From Lachnospiraceae bacterium (lineage in GTDB: Bacteria; Bacillota; Clostridia; Lachnospirales; Lachnospiraceae), in the NCBI GenBank assembly GCA_022510625.1, contig JAFLTD010000007.1, positions 1 through 46,685 of the forward strand: a DNA stretch of 46,685 bases, read 5' to 3'. The notes under the pieces are model-generated. The model did no database searches, had not been told where the DNA came from, and saw only the letters and a list, made by a program, of their open reading frames with translations. Both the position numbers and the translations under genes were made by a program. Shown in pieces: positions 40,618-46,685 of this stretch. How positions within the stretch are numbered: the stretch's first letter is position 1; every line of letters starts with the position of its first letter.

Positions 40618-40662
40618 GACAAAAGTAAAATATATTTGACAAAAAGTAAAATGAGTGATAAT
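40618..40662 (+). promoter_or_regulatory. Promoter with 20-nt-spaced direct repeats before the CylR2-like gene
   Basis: TTGACA (40636-40641) lies 15-16 nt before GATAATG (40657-40663). Two direct repeats, GACAAAAGTAAAATAT (40618-40633) and GACAAAAAGTAAAATGA (40638-40654), start exactly 20 nt apart, two helical turns, with the second covering the -35. They suit cooperative binding by the small regulator encoded downstream. Confidence 0.6.
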
Positions 40663-40760
40663 GTATAGACAAAGGCCGGACGAAAACGGTGAATGGAAAT
40701 TGTAAGCTGAAGAGTCCGCAAGGAGCAGAAAACGTATTATTTGCAGACAGGGAGGTTGAG

Positions 40761-40985
40761 ATGGCGAAAAATCTTGCGGTAAAAGCGGCAAGGGCTCATA
40801 AGGATATGACGCAGAAAGACTTGGCGGACGCTGTCGGAGTGTCCAGACAGACGGTGAATGCGATTGAAAAAGGAGAGTACAATCCGACAATCAAGCTGTG
40901 CCGTGCCATCTGTCGTGTCTTGGACAGAACTCTTGACGAATTATTTTGGGAGGATGAGGAAAATGAAGAAAAAGATGACAAATAA
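40761..40985 (+). CDS. CylR2-like XRE repressor
   Basis: The ATG at 40761 follows GGGAGG. The 74-residue protein is almost entirely a helix-turn-helix domain: MTQKDLADAVGVSRQTVNAIEKGEYNPTIKLC, then RVLDRTLDELFWEDEENEE. It is close in pattern to CylR2-type regulators that sit before ABC or membrane protein genes. It probably represses its own operon through the direct repeats at 40618-40654. The acidic tail overlaps the start of the next gene by 23 nt, implying translational coupling. Confidence 0.9.
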   Translation: MAKNLAVKAARAHKDMTQKDLADAVGVSRQTVNAIEKGEYNPTIKLCRAICRVLDRTLDELFWEDEENEEKDDK

Positions 40986-41442
40986 GTTGGATGAGATGCA
41001 GGAACAGAAGATGCTGAAAATTGAACATAACGGCTGCTGGGTTGCATTCTGGGGATTGCTTGCGGTACTCATTATACAGCTGATTATATATGGATACGGA
41101 GGTGACAGCTGGAGATATATGGCGGGAGAATGGCTTGTCTTTATGTGTTTAGCATTGTACATGACCATTGATTGTCTCAGAAACGGTGTGTGGGACAGAC
41201 GGCTTTCTCCCACGCCCACCGTTAATGTCTGTGCAAGCGTGATAGCCGGTGTTGTCGTATGTGCTGTGAATTTTGCGGCATCCTACAGAAAATATCATAC
41301 GCCGGTGGGAGCTGCTGCCGCAGGATTTTTTATGGGAATTGTGACTTTTGTTTTATGCTTTGCTGCACTGACATGGTGTACATCTCTCTATAAAAAGCGC
41401 GTGAATCGTCTGGAACAGGAAGGTGAAGAAAAAGATGAGTGA
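40963..41442 (+). CDS. Small four-helix membrane protein (possibly DUF6773)
   Basis: I choose the ATG at 40963 (MKKKMTNKLDEMQEQKML), spaced about 8 nt from GGGAGG inside the upstream gene; the ATG at 40954 is too close. The 159-residue protein has a charged N-terminus, then four hydrophobic helices (CWVAFWGLLAVLIIQLIIYG; MAGEWLVFMCLALYMTI; VNVCASVIAGVVVCAVNF; FFMGIVTFVLCFAALTWC) and a basic/acidic tail. I recall similar proteins annotated DUF6773 beside XRE genes, but this needs a profile search. It overlaps the genes on both sides (23 and 8 nt). It may be an accessory subunit of the exporter or a sensor for the regulator. Confidence 0.75.
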   Translation: MKKKMTNKLDEMQEQKMLKIEHNGCWVAFWGLLAVLIIQLIIYGYGGDSWRYMAGEWLVFMCLALYMTIDCLRNGVWDRRLSPTPTVNVCASVIAGVVVCAVNFAASYRKYHTPVGAAAAGFFMGIVTFVLCFAALTWCTSLYKKRVNRLEQEGEEKDE

Positions 41443-42214
41443 TAATATAATCATGGCAGACAATCTGGTGAAGACCTTTACCAGAAATGAGAAAAAGAAC
41501 AGGAAGGTGGACATCAATGCGGTGAACGGTATCTCACTGGCAGTGGGCAAAGGTGAGATCGTCGGGATCCTGGGTCCCAACGGCGCGGGTAAGACCACGC
41601 TTCTTCGCATGATGTCGAAACTGATGAAGCCCACAAGCGGAACGGTCAGCATCCGGATCGGGGAGAGCGAGATCACGGATGATATAGAGATCAAGCGGCA
41701 TATCGGCTATCTATCCAACAATACCAAACTGTACGGCAGGTTTTCCACCATGGAGTTTCTTAGGATGCTGGGCGTGCTGTACGGTCTGGAGAAGGATGCC
41801 GTGGAAAAGAAGATCGAGGAGATAAACAATATTCTCTCCATGGGTGAGTTCATCGATAACCGTATTGAAAAATTGTCCACCGGGCAGACGCAGCGGGCAT
41901 CTATCGCGAGATGCCTGATCCATGATCCTGAGGTGTATATTTTCGATGAGCCGACTCTGGGATTGGATATACTCTCCAGTGCCGCCATCATTGATTTTAT
42001 GAAAAGAGAGAGGGAGGCAGGTAAAACGATCTTGTACTCCACTCATTATATGGAAGAAGCGGAATACCTGTGTGACAGGATCATCATGATACATCAAGGC
42101 AGAATTATCAGCGAGGGCACGCCCGGGGAACTGAAGCGGGAGACCGGCAAGGAGAATCTTAGGGATGTTTTTGCACAGCTGATCGAGGAGGAGGGCATCG
42201 CATATGGACACTAA
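41435..42214 (+). CDS. ABC exporter ATPase (NatA-like)
   Basis: The ATG at 41435 (MSDNIIMADNLVKTF) overlaps the previous stop by 8 nt and follows AGGAAGG. The 259-residue protein has Walker A GPNGAGKTT, signature LSTGQTQRASIARCL, Walker B VYIFDEPTLGLD and switch STHYMEEAEYLCD. This is the NatA/CcmA-type exporter group, consistent with the NatB-like permease that overlaps it by 11 nt downstream. NatAB systems extrude sodium or protect against membrane-active compounds. Confidence 0.92.
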   Translation: MSDNIIMADNLVKTFTRNEKKNRKVDINAVNGISLAVGKGEIVGILGPNGAGKTTLLRMMSKLMKPTSGTVSIRIGESEITDDIEIKRHIGYLSNNTKLYGRFSTMEFLRMLGVLYGLEKDAVEKKIEEINNILSMGEFIDNRIEKLSTGQTQRASIARCLIHDPEVYIFDEPTLGLDILSSAAIIDFMKREREAGKTILYSTHYMEEAEYLCDRIIMIHQGRIISEGTPGELKRETGKENLRDVFAQLIEEEGIAYGH

Positions 42215-44285
42215 AATTATAAAGACCCTGGTGAAAAAAGAGATGCTCGATGTGCTGCGTGACAAAAAGACGGTTATTATGATGTTAGTCGTACCGATTC
42301 TGCTCTATCCGCTCATTTTCATAGGTGCAATGCAGGTCGTGGCAATGGTCTCTTCCAGCATGGAGGAGCAGAACTATCGGATTGCCGTGGAGGCGGAAGA
42401 CGAGGGAGCTATTTTACATGAGTTGACCAAATATGATGATGAGTGGAGAGATAAAGGGAAAGAGAGTCAGGCGGCAACGGATGAGGATGACGGGACAGAT
42501 GAACCTGCATACACGATCACAATTGTTGACCCGGAGAGCATAGACGATTATGAGATCGCGCTCCAAAACGAGGAACTGGATGTCTATATTCGCGGCACAG
42601 TGCAGGACGGAAGACTTCAGTATGATGTATATTACATTTCGTCAGTGACCAACTCCTCCTATGCCATGAACATTGTCATGGATGTGTTTGATGAATATCA
42701 GGAGGAATTGACCAGGGGCAAGATCAAGGACGCCGGATTGGATATTCACGAGATACTGGAGCCGATCATCTATCAGAATCAGGATACGGCGAGCAATGAA
42801 CAATCGCTGGGCAGCCTTATGGGTTCCATCCTGCCTCTGATGTTAGTGATAAGTCTGGTCATGGGAACCATGTATCCTGCAATTGACACAACTGCGGGAG
42901 AGCGTGAAAGAGGAACTTTGGAAACGATTCTGACACTTCCCGTGACGAACAGGCAGTTGATTGTATCGAAATTTCTGACGGTCGCCGTGATCGGAATGGT
43001 TTCTGCGTTGCTCAACATTATTTCGATGGGCGGAATTGCGGTTTATATGTATAAGGTTCTCGATATGCAGACGGATGTTGCCGGATTTGACTTGGGGAAA
43101 TTCTATCCTGCTATTCTGGTGGGTATCCTGACGATTTTTGCATTTTCACTTTTTATAAGTGCGGTCACCATGTGTGTAACATCCTTTGCCAAAAGCTATA
43201 AGGAAGCGAACAATTATATCACACCGCTCATGCTGGTGGTCATGTTTACGGGTTATATCGGTTTTATACCAAACGTTGAACTGACACAGACAATGGCTAT
43301 GATTCCGGTTGCCAATATCTGTTTGTTGATCAAGAATATCCTGGTCTTCAAAATTGACTATATGATCATTGCCATGGTGCTGATCAGCAATATTGCCTAT
43401 GCGGTGTTTGCAATTCTGTTCCTGAGCAGGATTTATGACAGCGAGGCAATCCTGTTCGGCGACGGCAAAGGCGGCCTGCAGCTGTTTGAGAGGCGTGAGA
43501 ATCTGCAGAAAGGCGGTGTGCCTACCGCGGCGGATGTATGGTTCGTGGTTGCGCTCACAATCGTTCTGGTGATATATGCCGGAAGCATGCTGCAGCTGAA
43601 GTTCGGGCTTGGCGGCGTGTTCGGCACACAGCTGATCATACTGCTTGTGCCGCTTGCGGTTGTGCTTTACACGAAAAAGGATATTCGGCAGACATACGGA
43701 TTTCATCCTGCCGGAGTGCGCGATTTTGCGGGAGCATTCTTTGTGATTCTCGGCATGTATCCTTTTAACATAGTGATATCTTATGCTTTGATTTCATTGT
43801 TTCCGCAGAGTGCTGACAACGTGGTTACCACCTTTTCCTCCATCTTGGACGGCAACGTGGTCAGCGTATTCCTGGTGATAGCAGTGGCGCCCGCCGTATG
43901 TGAGGAGATGATGTTCCGTGGGTTGATCTACAACTCCATGAGAGCTAAGTACCGTGTATCCGTGGCGATCGCTATTGTGGCAGTGCTTTTCGGCATCTAT
44001 CATATGAGTCTGGTGAAATTTATTCCGACGGGACTTCTGGGACTGATGCTGTGCTATGTCGCATACAGGACGGGCAGCATCTTTCCGTCGATGATGATGC
44101 ATTTTATTAACAATGCACTCAGTGTGGTGGTATCGTATTATCCGGAGAAGATTGAAAAGATGTTTCCGATTCTGTATAAGGAGAGCATGCCCGTTTCCGA
44201 TGCGCTGATATTTAGCGGTGTCGGACTGGTGCTTTTGGGGATAGGCGGTGCGATGCTGCGAGGGAAGAATGTGCCGAGTAAATAA
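42204..44285 (+). CDS. ABC permease (NatB-like) fused to a CPBP intramembrane protease
   Basis: This 693-residue fusion has residues 1-430 as an ABC-2/NatB-like permease: N-terminal KKEMLDVLRDKKTVIMMLVVPILLYP, a large extracellular domain (about 45-200), then membrane helices including TAGERERGTLETILTLPVTNRQLI. From about 450 on there is a second membrane region with CPBP protease motifs: E567-E568-x-x-x-R572 (CEEMMFRGL), a later H in FGIYHMSLVKF, and MHFINNALS. All catalytic positions seem present. Permease/CPBP fusions are known in Firmicutes; this one pairs with the ATPase at 41435 and echoes the split exporter plus CPBP operon at 578-3805. The protease may cleave a transported peptide or a regulatory membrane protein. 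Confidence 0.9.
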   Translation: MDTKIIKTLVKKEMLDVLRDKKTVIMMLVVPILLYPLIFIGAMQVVAMVSSSMEEQNYRIAVEAEDEGAILHELTKYDDEWRDKGKESQAATDEDDGTDEPAYTITIVDPESIDDYEIALQNEELDVYIRGTVQDGRLQYDVYYISSVTNSSYAMNIVMDVFDEYQEELTRGKIKDAGLDIHEILEPIIYQNQDTASNEQSLGSLMGSILPLMLVISLVMGTMYPAIDTTAGERERGTLETILTLPVTNRQLIVSKFLTVAVIGMVSALLNIISMGGIAVYMYKVLDMQTDVAGFDLGKFYPAILVGILTIFAFSLFISAVTMCVTSFAKSYKEANNYITPLMLVVMFTGYIGFIPNVELTQTMAMIPVANICLLIKNILVFKIDYMIIAMVLISNIAYAVFAILFLSRIYDSEAILFGDGKGGLQLFERRENLQKGGVPTAADVWFVVALTIVLVIYAGSMLQLKFGLGGVFGTQLIILLVPLAVVLYTKKDIRQTYGFHPAGVRDFAGAFFVILGMYPFNIVISYALISLFPQSADNVVTTFSSILDGNVVSVFLVIAVAPAVCEEMMFRGLIYNSMRAKYRVSVAIAIVAVLFGIYHMSLVKFIPTGLLGLMLCYVAYRTGSIFPSMMMHFINNALSVVVSYYPEKIEKMFPILYKESMPVSDALIFSGVGLVLLGIGGAMLRGKNVPSK

Positions 44286-44301
44286 GAATTCATATGACCC
44301 T

Positions 44302-44361
44302 ACCGCAAGTAGAGCGATTCTACTACAAAGCGGTTGCTGTATTAGGATTTGTTCCCCTAAT
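44302..44361 (+). other. Two hairpins in the leader of the XRE/membrane gene
   Basis: Hairpin 1 nests ACCGC/GCGGT (44302-44306/44330-44334) around GTAGA/TCTAC (44309-44313/44319-44323). Hairpin 2 is ATTAGG/CCTAAT (44341-44346/44356-44361). Neither has a long T run. They lie between the fusion gene and the start at 44400 and may act as a weak terminator or leader structure. Confidence 0.5.
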
Positions 44362-44399
44362 ATGGGATTAAAAGTACCAAACAGCAAGGAGGAATAACT

Positions 44400-45185
44400 A
44401 TGAATCAAGAAAAAATCGGCGCATTTATTGCAGATGTGCGCAAGGAACAGGGAATGTCACAGAAGGAATTGGCCGATGCCGTAGGCGTCACGGACAAGGC
44501 AGTCTCCAAATGGGAATGCGGAAAATCATTGCCGGAGATATCGAAACTGGAGACTTTATGCGAAGTTCTGCAGGTCAACATCAATGAACTGCTCTCGGGA
44601 GAACGGCTGTCCGAGGCGGCGTATCCCCAAAAGGCAGAGGAGAACATGATCAGCTTGATTCATGAATCGGAATCCAGGGCAAGCCAAACCAACTCTGTGG
44701 GCATTATCGTGATGATCGTGCTGTCATTCCTGCCGATTGTATTCAGTATCCTCTATGGGCGCATGAGTTATTTTGACGGAAGCACAAGCTTCATGGTCTG
44801 GCTAGACCCGCCCACGGTGACTGTGATGGTTGTCGTCACCATATTATATTTGATCGGCACGAAATCCTCAAAGGCATTTCGCAGAGCGTTCGTCATTGTG
44901 AGCAGCAGACAATGGTACAGTGATGCCCAAATAAAGGACTCTTATATCGCAGTAAAAATGGTTCGGATTTCATGGCTGATCACCGGGATATTAGTAAGTG
45001 TGTTAGGGTATGTCTCAACTGTAATTGATGCTGCGGGCAATTACGGCGCACAGGATAGATATGTGATAATACTCTTGAATTTTGCGGTCTCCTCGCTGGG
45101 AATCATATACGGATTGATCGGATATTTAATATTGACACCGGTTAAGGCAAAACTTGAGTCTGCCCTGAGAAAGAGCAGACTCTAA
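44400..45185 (+). CDS. XRE regulator with C-terminal membrane domain
   Basis: This 261-residue protein begins after CAAGGAGGAA. Residues 1-70 form a helix-turn-helix domain (IGAFIADVRKEQGMSQKELADAVGVTDKAVSKWECGKSLPE, then LCEVLQVNINELLSGE). From about 100 on there are four membrane helices (GIIVMIVLSFLPIVFSILYG; TVMVVVTILYLIG; SWLITGILVSVLGYV; IILLNFAVSSLGIIYGLIGY). XRE-membrane fusions are thought to regulate from the membrane in response to envelope or transport state. It follows the ABC/CPBP fusion by 114 nt, giving the cluster a regulator at each end. Confidence 0.88.
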   Translation: MNQEKIGAFIADVRKEQGMSQKELADAVGVTDKAVSKWECGKSLPEISKLETLCEVLQVNINELLSGERLSEAAYPQKAEENMISLIHESESRASQTNSVGIIVMIVLSFLPIVFSILYGRMSYFDGSTSFMVWLDPPTVTVMVVVTILYLIGTKSSKAFRRAFVIVSSRQWYSDAQIKDSYIAVKMVRISWLITGILVSVLGYVSTVIDAAGNYGAQDRYVIILLNFAVSSLGIIYGLIGYLILTPVKAKLESALRKSRL

Positions 45186-45212
45186 TAATGATTTTGTTGC
45201 AGTTTAGATATG

Positions 45213-45247
45213 ACAGTGCAGCGGCTTTTGACCACTGCGCTGTTTTA
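45213..45247 (+). terminator. Terminator after the XRE/membrane gene
   Basis: ACAGTGCAGCGG (45213-45224) pairs with CCACTGCGCTGT (45232-45243), with one G-U and one mismatch, around a 7-nt loop and is followed by TTTTA. Its end touches the stop codon of the convergent PAQR gene. Confidence 0.75.
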
Positions 45248-45916
45248 TGCTACATACAAATACATAAATACAAAGTGGCAGATGCTTCCGCCCATCACAA
45301 ACAGATGGAAAATTTCGTGGGAACCGAAATTTTTGTGCTTGGAATTAAAGATGGGCAGCTTCAGGGCGTATATAACGCCGCCTGCCGTATAGATGATGCC
45401 GCCTGCAAGGAGCCACATAAAAGCACTGCGAGGCAGTGTGCTCCATAAAGTGCCGACAACCGAGAGGCAAACCCATCCCATAGCGATATATATTATAGAA
45501 GAGAACCACTTCGGGCATGTGATCCAGCAAGCTTTGGTGATCATGCCTGCGATGGCAATACCCCAGACAACGGCAAGCAGCGTATAGCCGGCTTTGGCAT
45601 CCAGAATGACAAGGCAGACGGGTGTATATGAGCCTGCGATCAGCACAAAAATCATCATATGATCCAGTTTGCGGAATACTTTCAGAATTCCGTCTTTGAC
45701 ATTGACGCTGTGGTATACGGCGCTTGCTCCGTACAGGGCGACCATGCTGCCGATAAATATTGCAAGGGCGGCACATGCTATGTTGTCCGAGCCCACAGCC
45801 GCCTTGACCATAAGCGGTGTCGCAGCAACGATAGCCATCATCATGCCGATAAAATGTGTGATGGCGCTTCCCGGTTCGCGTATTGTAATATGCATAGGTA
45901 AATCCCTTCTTTCCAT
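45245..45916 (-). CDS. Hemolysin III/PAQR-family membrane protein
   Basis: I start at the ATG at 45916 (MERRDLPMHITIREPG), spaced 5 nt from GAGGAA; an upstream in-frame ATG has no such site and MHIT seven codons later is the alternative. The 223-residue protein has seven membrane helices and the PAQR signature: a SAVYHSVN histidine after helix 2, KLDHMMIFVLIAGSYTP with Asp/His, and HEIFHLFVMGGSICHF near the C-terminus. These His/Asp residues bind zinc in PAQR proteins, which are putative lipid hydrolases. Bacterial members are named hemolysin III but often have no proven lytic role. It lies alone, convergent with the XRE gene. Confidence 0.92.
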   Translation of the reverse strand: MERRDLPMHITIREPGSAITHFIGMMMAIVAATPLMVKAAVGSDNIACAALAIFIGSMVALYGASAVYHSVNVKDGILKVFRKLDHMMIFVLIAGSYTPVCLVILDAKAGYTLLAVVWGIAIAGMITKACWITCPKWFSSIIYIAMGWVCLSVVGTLWSTLPRSAFMWLLAGGIIYTAGGVIYALKLPIFNSKHKNFGSHEIFHLFVMGGSICHFVFMYLYVA

Positions 45917-45985
45917 AAATATTCCTCGTTTAACCAATTGAATTACATGCCACATCAACATAACGTGCGGTTTGTGTTACGATAA

Positions 45986-46002
45986 GTAGTTTTAAAAACT
46001 AC
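45986..46002. promoter_or_regulatory. AT-rich inverted repeat upstream of the PAQR gene
   Basis: GTAGTTTT (45986-45993) and AAAACTAC (45995-46002) form a perfect 8-bp dyad about 70 nt upstream of the PAQR start. A related ACTACTACTT lies at 46020-46029. The 45917-46118 gap is otherwise AT-rich with no gene seen. Confidence 0.45.
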
Positions 46003-46118
46003 ATGTGATATATTAAAATACTACTACTTAAAGTATGCAAAGTCAATAGAAATATACACACTTTTTTTAATCATAGAAATTATTATGTTGAAAAACTCGG
46101 ATTCGTTACCGGAATAGA

Positions 46119-46385
46119 CTAATCCTCTTCAATGACATGAATCTCCAGATAGTCGAAATCGATTGATTCGATAAAGTTATCTTGTGTAAATCTGGTCTTA
46201 TCATGGCGTTTAAAGTCCTGAACGGTAGAATCCAGCCAGATAGGTTTGCCCAGATCGAATTGATAGCACACTTCGTCAATGGCGTGAAATACCTTGTGGG
46301 TACGCGTGTCATCCGAAAGATCTTCGATGACGGTGTCCTTTATCATGCGGTTGTCTTTAAATTCCTTAGCCCACAGACGAAACAT
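46119..46385 (-). CDS. Conserved small acidic protein of unknown function
   Basis: This 88-residue protein begins MFRLWAKEFKDNRMIKDTVIED and ends DNFIESIDFDYLEIHVIEED. AAAGGAGTG lies 7 nt upstream of the ATG. It is acidic, has no signal peptide or membrane segment, and alternates short helices and strands. I recall close matches annotated hypothetical in other Clostridia, suggesting a conserved family, but I cannot name a function. It is a single-gene unit on the minus strand, divergent from the structured region at the window's right edge. Confidence 0.75.
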   Translation of the reverse strand: MFRLWAKEFKDNRMIKDTVIEDLSDDTRTHKVFHAIDEVCYQFDLGKPIWLDSTVQDFKRHDKTRFTQDNFIESIDFDYLEIHVIEED

Positions 46386-46541
46386 AGGTGCACTCCTTTG
46401 CTTTTTTCTATATTATTATAATAGCACGTATTCCCCATTACCGCATATAGTATTTTTAAGGGCCTTTGTCTACAAAATATACAATAAAAGTTAAAAAATT
46501 ATGAATTTTTTGTATAAAATATACATTTTTGGCAAGAAGTG

Positions 46542-46684
46542 TGATATAATTCACGTAAGCATTGAACACTGCCAAAATACAAGATGATAAAATGACTGCT
46601 TGCAGGCAATTTTATCAGATTGTATTTTGATAGGGCGAAAGCCCGTGAGCGACATGGAGCGGAGCGGAATGGAGCTTGCAGTGT
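46542..46684 (+). ncRNA. Structured RNA-like element with its own promoter (novel or unrecognised)
   Basis: An extended -10 (TGATATAAT, 46542-46550) would start transcription near 46557. Closing helix P1: ACACTGC (46566-46572) with GCAGTGT (46678-46684). P2: CAAAATACAA (46573-46582) with TTGTATTTTG (46620-46629), then a GA/GA internal loop, then TGATAAAAT (46585-46593) with ATTTTATCA (46609-46617). P3: GGGC-GAAA-GCCC (46633-46644), a GNRA tetraloop. A purine-rich GGAGCGGAGCGG segment follows. It may be a small RNA or the leader of a gene beyond the edge. No known riboswitch motif was recognised. The rest of 46386-46541 is AT-rich with no gene visible. Confidence 0.5.
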
Positions 46685-46685
46685 A

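Overview
The window looks like a chromosomal segment of an anaerobic, low-to-mid-GC Gram-positive bacterium of the class Clostridia, most likely family Lachnospiraceae. This rests on gene content and protein style: a rubredoxin-fused glutamate synthase-like oxidoreductase, VTC/DUF4956/CotH genes, YtrB- and NatA-type ABC exporters, lipoprotein solute-binding proteins, strong GGAGG ribosome sites and many extended -10 promoters (TGnTATAAT). I see no rRNA, tRNA, CRISPR array, transposase, integrase or prophage gene. It reads as core chromosome with small accessory inserts.

Layout. 1-4811: an edge-truncated histidine-phosphatase-like gene on the minus strand, then an ABC exporter operon (ATPase, two permeases, CPBP protease) and a voltage-gated-type K+ channel. 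5000-5524: a RelB/DinJ-YoeB toxin-antitoxin pair with a perfect inverted repeat at its promoter. 5512-10772: a MerR/TipAS regulator, a Nudix hydrolase, then a MarR-led run (PNPOx-like protein, nitroreductase, HAD, GNAT, Cof-type HAD) closed by a strong terminator. 10884-15049: a rubredoxin/glutamate-synthase fusion divergent from a large hybrid sensor kinase; their promoters are mirror images. 15064-16724: an XRE regulator divergent from an aminotransferase, with twin operator-like sites between them. 16747-20072: a minus-strand operon VTC (polyphosphate-polymerase fold) - DUF4956 membrane protein - CotH surface kinase. 20291-26026: a DNA-deoxyinosine glycosylase, trkA-trkH K+ uptake, a Gfo/Idh/MocA oxidoreductase and a DUF4422 glycosyltransferase-like protein. 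26088-34025: an RsiV-like lipoprotein, then two polar-amino-acid-type ABC importers separated by a MATE transporter.

The solute-binding protein of the second importer (31767-32561) is circularly permuted. Its second lobe and C-terminal segment come first, and the normal N-terminal lobe comes last. This is the most unusual coding feature of the window.

34202-40497: a MotA/ExbB-like membrane protein with a membrane-anchored LuxR-type regulator, two more MATE transporters, a eukaryotic-type UDP-sugar pyrophosphorylase and galE. 40761-45185: a compact CylR2-like regulator - membrane protein - ABC ATPase - permease/CPBP-protease fusion - XRE/membrane regulator cluster. 45245-46685: a hemolysin III/PAQR protein, a small conserved acidic protein and, at the right edge, a promoter followed by a highly structured RNA-like segment with no recognised family.

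Recurring themes are ion and small-molecule transport and local autoregulation: at least five loci carry palindromes or direct repeats embedded in promoters beside their own regulator. All family names come from reading the translated sequences and were not confirmed by a database search.
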